The position numbers and the translations under genes are program-made. Under the pieces are notes generated by a model. The model had not been told where the DNA came from. It was given only the letters and a program-made list of their open reading frames with translations, and did not search any database. This document shows, one piece after another, positions 1 to 5,478 of a stretch of 46,846 bases of DNA. Origin of the DNA: a virus; IMG/VR virus record IMGVR_UViG_3300045999_003312, positions 1 through 46,846 of that record; one strand, 5' to 3'. How positions within the stretch are numbered: position 1 is the stretch's first letter; each line of letters opens with the position of its first letter.

Positions 1-267
1 GGATTTGTCAAGATTTAATCTTGACCTTCTAACTTCATCAACAAGATGATCCATCATGACCCTATATGCGCCTGGCTTGAAGCCATGGCGATTGAATATA
101 TCGTATTGGTCTTGGCTCACTTCAGTGAAGTTAGCAGTGTTTGCGTTGTAGATACGAAAGGCTCCGCTGTGGAGCCTCTCTATCTTTACACCCATGTCGA
201 TGAAGTACTCGCCTTCACTTGTTGACCATGGGGTGTGGTGCTCGGTGATGTCATTCCATGCTTTCAT
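1..267 (-). CDS. Hypothetical protein, 3' end outside window
   Basis: An open frame runs leftward from ATG at 267 through the window edge with no stop, giving at least 89 residues (begins MKAWNDITEHHTPWS). The start lies inside the last codons of the upstream gene (251..727), a 17-base overlap like the others in this operon, which supports both genes. The protein is soluble, with aromatic and charged residues and no motif I recognise. Function unknown; it is the most distal visible member of the leftward micro-gene operon. Confidence 0.7.
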   Translation of the reverse strand, partial: MKAWNDITEHHTPWSTSEGEYFIDMGVKIERLHSGAFRIYNANTANFTEVSQDQYDIFNRHGFKPGAYRVMMDHLVDEVRRSRLNLDKS

Positions 268-727
268 ACTCAAGTATTGTGTATTCTTCATCAAACTCTA
301 CCGAAACGTCAGGAAGGTATCTAAACCAAATGACATAGCCTGTCTTTGTTCTAGCTACATACACCACATATACTTTGCCGTCTTCACCTTGTCTATGAAA
401 GTAATTGAACAATGGCGCGTCAACGTCCTTGCGGTTGACATTTAAGCTGTGCATCTTGGCTCCGTTGTACTCAAGAGTGTTGAGAGCGATTGATAGAGCT
501 GTGTTCATGTCATGAGCGGTGGTGTAGAAGTTGCCGTCATTTAAGACCTCGTAGTCAGCGCGATCAGGTTTCCACTGGGCGCTGATGGCTGATGCGAACG
601 TTAGCATGCCAAGGCAGAACATTGCGACAACCATCGGGATTCCGATGGAAGCCCGAAGGATATCATTCTTGATTCTTACAACAAGGCCCATCCCGAGCAT
701 TGTTGCGATAAAAAGTATTGCATACAT
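251..727 (-). CDS. Small membrane protein of unknown function
   Basis: A 158-residue protein. The first ~50 residues hold two hydrophobic segments (about 1-17 and 27-49) split by a short basic stretch, RIKND, typical of a two-helix membrane anchor. A soluble domain of about 105 residues follows, rich in aromatic and acidic residues, with a beta-like stretch KVYVVYVARTKTGYVIWFRY. It starts right after the stop of the upstream gene and overlaps the downstream start. The topology suggests an inner-membrane protein with one soluble domain. I do not recognise a family; membrane-associated host modulation is possible but only inference. Confidence 0.72.
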   Translation of the reverse strand: MYAILFIATMLGMGLVVRIKNDILRASIGIPMVVAMFCLGMLTFASAISAQWKPDRADYEVLNDGNFYTTAHDMNTALSIALNTLEYNGAKMHSLNVNRKDVDAPLFNYFHRQGEDGKVYVVYVARTKTGYVIWFRYLPDVSVEFDEEYTILEYESME

Positions 728-728
728 A

Positions 729-917
729 TTAGTTTGGATTTATTTTATTAATACTCATCTGTACTATAGCCTGGGTGACGTCGGTGATGATATGATCACT
801 GACAATACTGCCAAGCGTTAGTGCATTCATTGGATTGGTTGCGAATAGCTTTAGTGACTTGCCATTGTCATAGGTCACGATGTACCGCTTTAAGGTTGGC
901 GACATAGATGATTTCAT
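729..917 (-). CDS. Small hypothetical protein, possible paralogue of the preceding gene
   Basis: About 62 residues from ATG at 917; an ATG at 905 is an alternative, and the longer frame to 941 would need TTG. The core RYIVTYDNGKSLKLFATNP resembles in layout the core of the gene at 868..1029 (RFHICYY, then an I-x-A-D-S-V stretch and a helix), so the two may be a diverged tandem duplicate. It overlaps the upstream gene by about 40-50 bases and ends 2 bases before the next start. Function unknown. Confidence 0.6.
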   Translation of the reverse strand: MKSSMSPTLKRYIVTYDNGKSLKLFATNPMNALTLGSIVSDHIITDVTQAIVQMSINKINPN

Positions 918-1029
918 GTTCAGGAATTTTAGATTTGTCAACTGCCTCTTTAACGCTGTCTGCCTCTATAGTTACACCTGAGCAGAGGATTGGACTCAGG
1001 TAGTAGCAGATGTGAAACCTATTTTTCAT
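868..1029 (-). CDS. Small hypothetical protein
   Basis: Fifty-three residues from ATG at 1029 (MKNRFHICYYLSPIL). I chose this start over an upstream ATG at 1059 because it overlaps the previous stop by 11 bases, the same geometry as several other junctions here. It contains a beta-like start, a Cys-bearing turn and an amphipathic segment (ADSVKEAVDKSKIP). No known domain recognised. It may be a diverged duplicate of the downstream gene at 729..917. Confidence 0.6.
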   Translation of the reverse strand: MKNRFHICYYLSPILCSGVTIEADSVKEAVDKSKIPEHEIIYVANLKAVHRDL

Positions 1030-1351
1030 ACGTGATAAGCCCCCAAAATAGTTTGACAATGGTTTTCTTTGACGGCTCTACCTTAGGCTGACGCTTAGTT
1101 ACCTTCTTCAACTGAAGAGTCATCAGCTCAACCTTGATCCGATTGAGGTGTCTCTTGGTCGGTGCTCCGCTGTCCCATCTGTACAGCCGCTTGCCATCAA
1201 CCTTCTTGACGTAGCCTAGCTTCTTGACAGCTATCAAAAAGTATTGGTTGATTCGGTGCTTGTCTCTGATGTCAGCTAAGGTGTAGCTGTCTCTCACATA
1301 CATGTCCTCTAAGACCGTCATGTACTTGGCCTGCAATCTTTCGTTCATCAT
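1019..1351 (-). CDS. Putative helix-turn-helix protein
   Basis: A 110-residue basic protein beginning MMNERLQAKY. Residues ~20-60 (YTLADIRDKHRINQYFLIA then KKLGYVKKVDGKRLYRWD) read like a helix-turn-helix followed by a beta wing, a winged-helix layout. The C-terminal 40 residues are Lys/Arg-rich and could contact nucleic acid. It starts inside the stop of the 41-residue gene at 1348..1473 (TTATGATG), implying translational coupling. A role in transcription control is inference from shape and charge. The second Met (1348) is an equally possible start. Confidence 0.62.
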   Translation of the reverse strand: MMNERLQAKYMTVLEDMYVRDSYTLADIRDKHRINQYFLIAVKKLGYVKKVDGKRLYRWDSGAPTKRHLNRIKVELMTLQLKKVTKRQPKVEPSKKTIVKLFWGLITYEK

Positions 1352-1473
1352 AACTTTATACTTATTCCGTGTAACAAAAAATGGATGAGTAACTCCCTGT
1401 CATCCAAACTCAGGGATATCGATAGGCCGATAGTCCTACCGGCTGGCCAACTTTCAGTGAATCTAATCTGCAT
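1348..1473 (-). CDS. Micro-protein with GLS motif (41 aa)
   Basis: A 41-codon frame starting at ATG 1473, 11 bases inside the stop of the upstream gene, and ending in TGA that overlaps the next ATG. The perfect coupling on both sides supports it as a real gene. The product has a polar start (MQIRFTESWPAGRT), a GLSISLSL stretch, and a hydrophobic end (LLIHFLLHGISIKL). It resembles the 42-residue product at 5986..6114 (GLSVGIEYL, then FYLLIIKLSI), and the two share the 11-mer TCGGCCTATCG at the same codons. Function unknown. Confidence 0.6.
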   Translation of the reverse strand: MQIRFTESWPAGRTIGLSISLSLDDRELLIHFLLHGISIKL

Positions 1474-1654
1474 AATAATTATTTTGTTTTAACAACTTCG
1501 ATATCTGCTTTGATAAATCAGGTGGTGATGAATCTATTGACATCATCAATTCCATCAACTCATCAACTGAAAGAACCTTAAAAGGTACTGCAGTTCCTTT
1601 TGATTTAATATGAGCTAAAAAGCCTTCTTCTTCTTCTTCTTCTTCTTCTTTCAT
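1463..1654 (-). CDS. Small acidic protein with a Glu8 tract
   Basis: Sixty-three residues. After MK come eight glutamates, all coded GAA, followed by GFLAHIKSKG and a helical acidic half (VLSVDELMELMMS) ending in a basic/Asn-rich helix. The ATG overlaps the upstream stop (ATGA). The (GAA)8 repeat could change length by slippage without shifting frame. Function unknown; the acidic N-terminus could mimic DNA or bind a basic partner, but nothing here proves it. Confidence 0.65.
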   Translation of the reverse strand: MKEEEEEEEEGFLAHIKSKGTAVPFKVLSVDELMELMMSIDSSPPDLSKQISKLLKQNNYYAD

Positions 1655-1848
1655 AGCGCGTCTATTTGTTCATAGTAATATGCCTCCGAAATGAAGTCCT
1701 CGAAGTCCCGGAGCTGTCCTTTGCTTAGCTTGGATTTCATGTCGTTGGCGGTTGATAATTCGTTCTGCTCGATGTGCTGAGCGATTGCTTCATAGTATTC
1801 AGCCATGGACTCATGGCCAACATACTCTAGGTCGTGTTTAGTTATCAT
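1651..1848 (-). CDS. Small helical hypothetical protein
   Basis: Sixty-five residues from ATG at 1848 (MITKHDLEYVGHESM). I prefer this start to a longer one at 1890 because it overlaps the previous stop by 11 bases, the operon's usual geometry. The sequence is predicted mostly helical and acidic (MAEYYEAIAQHIEQNEL, then GQLRDFEDFISEAYYYEQ). Its stop overlaps the next ATG as ATGA. No family recognised. Confidence 0.65.
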   Translation of the reverse strand: MITKHDLEYVGHESMAEYYEAIAQHIEQNELSTANDMKSKLSKGQLRDFEDFISEAYYYEQIDAL

Positions 1849-2398
1849 TTGGAAAGAATTTAGGTGGTACAATAATAAAGTGGTTGACACAGAAAACGTT
1901 ACTCGTTTCTAAAGTTACAACCTTGGTAGGTATACCTTGGGCTTTTAGTTCTGATAGTTTTGCCTTGATATTTCGCTCAGCATTCGGGTATGGGCTGTCG
2001 TCAAATTGGCCGGTGTCAGGTTCGCAGTGAACTGAGTACTTAGGCTTGGCATAGCCTCTCCAACCATCCAAGCGGACGTACTCTTGGGTCTCGTCGAAGC
2101 AGGTGCCTGCATGCTTGGCATCCGGCTGTGGATTTCTGTTGACCTTTGTGAATTCGCCGTCCCATTGGTTGCCGTTTAGGATTGGTTTTTTCTTATGCAT
2201 GTAGACGCTGACGTCAGGAAGCATGTTTAGCCACTTGTTGGTTGTGCGGGTCGGCCATCCTGCATTGGTGACATATAGGCCGTCCGGTTTGTGTTCGGCG
2301 ATGAGGTTTCCGAATAGAAATAATGAACGGCCATCCGTTTGGCCGTTACCTTGTTTTTTCTTTTTGCCTTCAAGGAAGGATTGGATTACTGCGTTCAT
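1838..2398 (-). CDS. Conserved phage hypothetical protein (186 aa)
   Basis: A 186-residue protein and one of the larger genes of this operon. It has the N-terminal pattern GQTDGRSLFLFGNLIAEH, then GLYVTNAGWPTRTTNKWLN, LP-V-S and LNGNQWDGE. I recall this succession (TDG, a NAGWxTxTT core, LNGxxWDG) as a widespread phage hypothetical of unknown function; that is memory, not a search. Cysteines near residues 100, 125 and 169 are spaced too widely for an obvious zinc ribbon. It overlaps the upstream stop (ATGA) and the downstream start (11 bases). Confidence 0.75.
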   Translation of the reverse strand: MNAVIQSFLEGKKKKQGNGQTDGRSLFLFGNLIAEHKPDGLYVTNAGWPTRTTNKWLNMLPDVSVYMHKKKPILNGNQWDGEFTKVNRNPQPDAKHAGTCFDETQEYVRLDGWRGYAKPKYSVHCEPDTGQFDDSPYPNAERNIKAKLSELKAQGIPTKVVTLETSNVFCVNHFIIVPPKFFPNDN

Positions 2399-2619
2399 GA
2401 TGTTTTGATTATTAATTTGTTTTCAATAAGGTCTGATACGTAATGCATTGTTTTGCAGTGGTTGCATTCTAATTCCTGTTCACCTGATACATTTTCCTCA
2501 TCATGAGGAAATGACCTCCAACCGCATTCTGATATGGTTTGTTGGAAGCATTCTAAACATTCGAATGAAATGTATGCATGGTATTTTACTACGTTAATTA
2601 ATATTCCTGGTGTCTCCAT
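2395..2619 (-). CDS. Small zinc-ribbon-like protein
   Basis: Seventy-four residues. Two CxxC pairs, CLEC (residues ~21-24) and CNHC (~53-56), are about 28 residues apart, which matches a four-cysteine zinc ribbon. The spacer carries an extra Cys and acidic residues. It is the first gene after the ATGACGA repeat array, so that array may contain its promoter or operator. Zinc ribbons of this size often bind nucleic acid or RNA polymerase; which applies here is unknown. Confidence 0.68.
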   Translation of the reverse strand: METPGILINVVKYHAYISFECLECFQQTISECGWRSFPHDEENVSGEQELECNHCKTMHYVSDLIENKLIIKTS

Positions 2620-2757
2620 ATGACGAAATTAGGGGTTTTATGACGATTTATGACGGCAATATGACGAAATTATAGGGCTCAAACCCTTATAGAATCTAGG
2701 TTTATGACGAGAGATATATGAAAAAAAGTCGTCATAAAGTCGTCATGGGTCGTCATA
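2619..2757. repeat. Helically phased ATGACGA array
   Basis: TATGACG[A/G] occurs on the plus strand at 2619, 2639, 2649, 2660 and 2703. Its reverse complement TCGTCAT[A/G] occurs at 2729, 2740 and 2750. Neighbouring copies are 10-11 or 20 bases apart, so they fall on one face of the helix. A small inverted repeat (TATAGGG, then CCCTTATA) lies in the middle at about 2671-2690. The stretch has no gene and sits between two blocks of the leftward operon. It is most likely a cooperative protein-binding site (operator or iteron array). Confidence 0.7.
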
Positions 2758-2784
2758 AACTTAGTGTTTACAAGGGATGTAGCG

Positions 2785-2916
2785 TCATACGCCGTATTCT
2801 CTGATGAAATACGCCACAAGTTGGCGTAAGGTCAGCCGGTTGGTGTACTGACTGCACTGCGTGGCGTAAAAGCCATTGATGATTGTGACGTTGCCATCGG
2901 CAATCCATTCTTTCAT
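2785..2916 (-). CDS. Micro-protein (43 aa)
   Basis: A 43-codon frame whose ATG overlaps the TGA of the upstream gene (AATGA). It begins MKEWIADGNVTIINGFY and ends LRQLVAYFIREYGV with an amphipathic helix. The coupled start and an unbroken frame in an otherwise fully packed operon support it. It is the last gene before the repeat array. Function unknown. Confidence 0.6.
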   Translation of the reverse strand: MKEWIADGNVTIINGFYATQCSQYTNRLTLRQLVAYFIREYGV

Positions 2917-3182
2917 TCTGCACAAAGTTCCCATGGCTGTAAATTTTTAAAGTTGATCGAGTATTCAGACTTTAAGGTCTGAACAATAAACTTGGCCAAC
3001 TTCTTATTGGTCTTCTCATTACTCAGGTCGTTGTCACCGATTGCTTTGACCACGTCGCGTGGTAGCATATTTAGAACGCGATTGCAGAACTTTACGTCTT
3101 GTCCTAAGTGATAGCGTTTGTTGCGATAGATTAATGTCCAATAGTAGGCAAATCCGTAGTGTTGTGTGATTATGATTTTCAT
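2913..3182 (-). CDS. Small hypothetical protein
   Basis: Eighty-nine basic residues beginning MKIIITQHYGFAYYWTLIYR, a beta-rich aromatic start, then a helical half (VLNMLPRDVVKAIGDND, then NKKLAKFIVQTL). ATGA-type overlaps occur on both sides. No motif I can assign. Confidence 0.66.
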   Translation of the reverse strand: MKIIITQHYGFAYYWTLIYRNKRYHLGQDVKFCNRVLNMLPRDVVKAIGDNDLSNEKTNKKLAKFIVQTLKSEYSINFKNLQPWELCAE

Positions 3183-3349
3183 AGTGTTTCAATTAAATTA
3201 AGTTCAACAATGTGTAGTGCATCGGTATCAGGACATCGCACAATGTACTTGTTTGATGTCCCGGCTACCTGACCAACTAATTTGTAATTCCCGGTCAATA
3301 CTGACTGCATTCCGTCAATCAGTATTGTTGGTTTGTTATCTAGTTTCAT
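3179..3349 (-). CDS. Small hypothetical protein (56 aa)
   Basis: A 56-codon frame, ATG at 3349 overlapping the upstream TGA and TGA overlapping the downstream ATG (CTATGA). The product looks like a small beta barrel or sheet: NKPTILIDGMQSVLTG, NYKLVGQVAG, NKYIVRCPD, LHIVELNL. Function unknown. Confidence 0.62.
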   Translation of the reverse strand: MKLDNKPTILIDGMQSVLTGNYKLVGQVAGTSNKYIVRCPDTDALHIVELNLIETL

Positions 3350-3567
3350 ACGTTTATTGGTTGAATGTATACTTTTTCTAAGCCGTCGTCTAAGTGCACG
3401 TAGAACTCATCAGTTGAGTCGGTGTACGTCTCGACTATTGTTCTATGCGTTTTGATGGCTTCTTTGATTTCATTTAATAGGTCAAGCGCTTCACCGAATG
3501 ACTTGAAATAATAGTGCTCGTTGTAGTCTAAACAATCAAAGCAATGGTGGACTGCAAATAGTGTCAT
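3346..3567 (-). CDS. Small hypothetical protein
   Basis: Seventy-three residues beginning MTLFAVHHCFDCLDYNEHYY, with a CFDC pair and several His/Tyr residues, a helix (FGEALDLLNEIKEAIKTH) and a beta end (EFYVHLDDGLEKVYIQ). The single CxxC with nearby histidines could bind metal, but a second pair is absent. It overlaps both neighbours by four bases. Confidence 0.64.
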   Translation of the reverse strand: MTLFAVHHCFDCLDYNEHYYFKSFGEALDLLNEIKEAIKTHRTIVETYTDSTDEFYVHLDDGLEKVYIQPINV

Positions 3568-3695
3568 GATAATAATTTGTTTATGTGTTTAACTTCAATT
3601 TCTTCGTAAGACATTAGCCATATCACATCTGACTCTGACCATGCTTCAACAATATAGCACTGATTTGTAGTGCTTGTAACTTTGTACTTTGTCAT
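3564..3695 (-). CDS. Micro-protein (43 aa)
   Basis: A 43-codon frame (MTKYKVTSTTNQCYIVEAWS, ending KHINKLLS). Its ATG overlaps the previous stop and its TGA overlaps the next ATG (TCATGA), so it is translationally coupled on both sides. Function unknown. Confidence 0.6.
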   Translation of the reverse strand: MTKYKVTSTTNQCYIVEAWSESDVIWLMSYEEIEVKHINKLLS

Positions 3696-3883
3696 AAATT
3701 TTCGATTAGTTTGTTTAAGTCATTAGTTTCAGGAGCAAAGAACTTGAATCCATCAACATGCTCGCTGTAGCCAAGCTCTAGCAAATTGTTGTGTTCTTTT
3801 GTATTCTTGAATGACTCCCAAACATTGATTGGCATTTGGTAGAACGTTTCAAACGCATCTACAAAGATTAGGATAGGTTCCAT
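3692..3883 (-). CDS. Small hypothetical protein
   Basis: Sixty-three residues from ATG at 3883 (MEPILIFVDAFETFYQMP). The longer frame to 3904 would use GTG, and the ATG has the A/T-rich leader typical here. It contains hydrophobic then mixed helical segments and ends NDLNKLIENL. It sits 11 bases after the upstream stop and overlaps the downstream ATG by four. No family recognised. Confidence 0.6.
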   Translation of the reverse strand: MEPILIFVDAFETFYQMPINVWESFKNTKEHNNLLELGYSEHVDGFKFFAPETNDLNKLIENL

Positions 3884-3894
3884 GGTTAATTGTT

Positions 3895-4038
3895 TTAATA
3901 CCACACCTCGTCGAGTGAGTACCCGAACCGACGTGTGGCGTAGTTGATATAATTGTCTAGGTGGTTCTTGTCGCTGAACTCGCGCCTAATCACAACGACC
4001 TTGCCGCTGCGATTGTAGAATTGAATTGTAGCACTCAT
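3895..4038 (-). CDS. Small basic hypothetical protein (47 aa)
   Basis: I start this gene at ATG 4038, giving 47 residues (MSATIQFYNRSGKVVVIRRE). The longer frame back to 4122 runs antiphase through the 40-residue gene at 4038..4160 and reads as Arg/Ser noise. The chosen start overlaps that gene's TAA by one base (TAATG). The product is a beta hairpin, then a helix (NHLDNYINYATRRFG), with net positive charge. Function unknown. Confidence 0.6.
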   Translation of the reverse strand: MSATIQFYNRSGKVVVIRREFSDKNHLDNYINYATRRFGYSLDEVWY

Positions 4039-4160
4039 TAGATTGTCATGCCTCCGGTTTGACCTACTGCTACTTTGTACAAGGCGAACGCTACTGCGAT
4101 GCCTACTGAACTTGCCATGCATATTTGGATGGCCTTTGCGATAATGATTACTGCTTTCAT
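4038..4160 (-). CDS. Small hydrophobic, probably membrane, peptide
   Basis: A 40-codon frame, ATG 4160 to TAA at 4038-4040. The product (MKAVIIIAKAIQICMASSVG, then IAVAFALYKVAVGQTGG) is one long hydrophobic stretch with two lysines near the start, consistent with a single membrane helix. The start follows an A/T-rich leader, and the next gene starts within its stop. A tiny membrane peptide in an early operon could affect host membrane proteins; that is a guess. Confidence 0.6.
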   Translation of the reverse strand: MKAVIIIAKAIQICMASSVGIAVAFALYKVAVGQTGGMTI

Positions 4161-4184
4161 GATTGTTTGTTTTAATTGGTTAAG

Positions 4185-4214
4185 ACATGAGTGAGCTCGT
4201 GAACTCGCTCATGT
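4185..4214. other. Intergenic inverted repeat (hairpin)
   Basis: ACATGAGTGAG, an 8-base loop, then CTCGCTCATGT: an 11-bp stem with one wobble pair when read as RNA. It lies in the only sizeable gap (4161-4234) between coupled genes of the leftward operon. No T-run follows on either strand, so it is not a standard terminator; an RNA processing or stability element, or an operator, are possibilities. Confidence 0.5.
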
Positions 4215-4234
4215 TTCGACTATTGAAGTGCTCA

Positions 4235-4438
4235 TCAGTTAACCTTCTGTGGGTGCAATTTCCAATAGTCGTCTGCATGCAACGTTGTCTCCGGGAAAAC
4301 AACCACCCAACCATTGTTGGTGTACTCGGTGCGATGCAATTTGTAGCGGATGTCCTGACGTCCGTTGTTACCTTTGATTTGGTCAACTACCACCAACGTC
4401 CCGTTGATGATAGCTTTGAATGTTTGTAGTGTTGTCAT
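4235..4438 (-). CDS. Small hypothetical protein
   Basis: Sixty-seven residues (MTTLQTFKAIINGTLVVVDQ), beta-rich with a pattern like a small barrel: NGTLVVVDQIKG, YKLHRTEYTNNG, WVVVFPETTLHA. The ATG overlaps the upstream TGA by four bases. A different frame on the same strand (4180..4386) is shorter and uncoupled, so I treat it as a shadow. Function unknown. Confidence 0.65.
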   Translation of the reverse strand: MTTLQTFKAIINGTLVVVDQIKGNNGRQDIRYKLHRTEYTNNGWVVVFPETTLHADDYWKLHPQKVN

Positions 4439-4578
4439 TGTTTTGGGTGTGTTAATTGGTTAGCAAATAAGCCGAAGTTGGCTAATGTTTGTTTTGATAT
4501 ATTGGTTCTACCTTTCATGATTTCGTAAGCAACCATTGCATCTATTAATGATTGCTTCATGTTGATTCTCTCATTCAT
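4435..4578 (-). CDS. Small helical hypothetical protein (47 aa)
   Basis: A 47-codon frame from ATG 4578, overlapping the previous TAA by one base (TAATG), to a TGA overlapping the next ATG. The product is helical: MNERINMKQSLIDAMVAYEI, then ISKQTLANFGLFANQL. Met7 is a possible alternative start. Function unknown. Confidence 0.6.
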   Translation of the reverse strand: MNERINMKQSLIDAMVAYEIMKGRTNISKQTLANFGLFANQLTHPKQ

Positions 4579-4688
4579 TATCTGTATCTAAAAGGGATTA
4601 ATAATTTGCGTGTCTTGATTAGTACGCCTTCTTGGAAGAAACCGATGATTTCGTAACGGCCTTCAATTTTGATTACTCTAGTTTCCAT
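4578..4688 (-). CDS. Micro-protein (36 aa)
   Basis: A 36-codon frame from ATG 4688, 11 bases inside the stop of the upstream gene, to TAA at 4578-4580. The product (METRVIKIEGRYEIIGFFQE, ending LLIPFRYR) is short, basic and beta-like. Coupling on both sides is the main evidence. Confidence 0.57.
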   Translation of the reverse strand: METRVIKIEGRYEIIGFFQEGVLIKTRKLLIPFRYR

Positions 4689-4860
4689 GGTTGATTAATT
4701 TAATGTTGTTTAAAAATGCAGTTCTACGTTCACCATTCATACGTTCATATACAAATGTGGGGCTTTGGATGTCGTCTTGTTCAATAGAAACAATAAGTAC
4801 ATTGTCTTCAATTATTGGGCTTCGATTAACTCCAAATGTTACTCTTTTACCTATCTCCAT
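4678..4860 (-). CDS. Small hypothetical protein, first gene of the leftward operon
   Basis: Sixty residues from ATG at 4860 (MEIGKRVTFGVNRSPIIEDN). An upstream ATG at 4899 gives a 73-residue form, but the inner start has the A-rich leader (AAAAAACACAAC) seen in front of other genes here. The product is beta-rich and could be a small barrel. It is the first gene after the large structured RNA, so its message may begin with, or be cut from, that RNA. Confidence 0.62.
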   Translation of the reverse strand: MEIGKRVTFGVNRSPIIEDNVLIVSIEQDDIQSPTFVYERMNGERRTAFLNNIKLINHGN

Positions 4861-4899
4861 GTTGTGTTTTTTTAGTGGTGCAGTGAGTGTCGCTCTCAT

Positions 4900-5430
4900 T
4901 AATTAGTCATCCTAACTGCACCTAATGCTTTGCATGCCACGTGAAACTGCATGCCCTCTGTTATTCCCTACAGCCGGAGCTGTGGTTCCGACATGCGACC
5001 ACCTGAGTAATGTATCGCATGCCCTAGGTTCGTCCTAGCTTTGTGTTATCGTATAGACCTCAGCACCGCTTATGGTCTCAAATAATATCGTATGTCAAAG
5101 AACTGAGCTAGTGTAGCAGACCTACCTTTGAACCACTTAAGCCTTGTGAACTCCCCGAAGGGCACTTAGTTAAGCTTTATCGTTTCGGTCACCTTTAGCA
5201 ACATGGCTCGTCGCTTGTACGTCTAAAGGATTGCATTTAATAATTTAATTGACTGATAGGCTAAGGGTTTTAATGCTCGCTTCTCGCATTCATGTTCGTT
5301 CTCAGTAGGTTTCTCCTAAGCTCTTATTACTTTCATCTAGTCTCTGTCGCAGTGACTGCTAGAACTAAGAGTCGTAATTGAATCCCCCATGTGTGTCGCT
5401 TGTCAAGTGTTTTTGTTAGCTCGTTTGCTT
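4900..5430 (-). ncRNA. Large structured non-coding RNA (about 525 nt)
   Basis: No credible reading frame occurs here, yet the leftward transcript folds into many short, well-closed hairpins. Examples by plus-strand position: ACAGC/GCTGT (4970-4983, tetraloop), CATGCGA/TCGCATG (4992-5021), CTAGG/CCTAG (5024-5038), GTAG/CTAC nested in TCAAAG/CTTTGA (5095-5131), CCC-UUCG-GGG (5153-5162), AATGC/GCATT (5272-5290) and TAGG/CCTA (5306-5318). A promoter sits just upstream (5435-5464). Size, density of tetraloops and phage setting recall the giant ornate RNA classes (GOLLD, ROOL), but I cannot match it to either by sequence. The 3' end is uncertain; no T-run terminator is visible before the gene at 4860, so it may also be a processed leader. 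Confidence 0.68.
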
Positions 5431-5434
5431 GATA

Positions 5435-5464
5435 CAAATATAAGGCAACTATTTAGATTGTCAA
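5435..5464 (-). promoter_or_regulatory. Promoter of the large RNA
   Basis: Read leftward: TTGACA (5464-5459), a 16-base spacer, then TATATTTG (5442-5435), an excellent fit to the Bacteroidota TAnnTTTG promoter box plus an upstream TTG box. Transcription should begin near 5430. The upstream box is one arm of an inverted repeat, TTGTCAA (5458-5464), 7 bases, TTGACAA (5472-5478), which could be an operator. Confidence 0.7.
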
Positions 5465-5478
5465 CTATACTTTGACAA

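Noticed and set aside
4900-5430. tRNA, tmRNA or group I intron in the structured region
   Set aside because: I found no cloverleaf with a T-loop GGTTCRA and matching acceptor stem, no tmRNA tag frame or ends, and no convincing intron core; it is left as an unassigned structured RNA.
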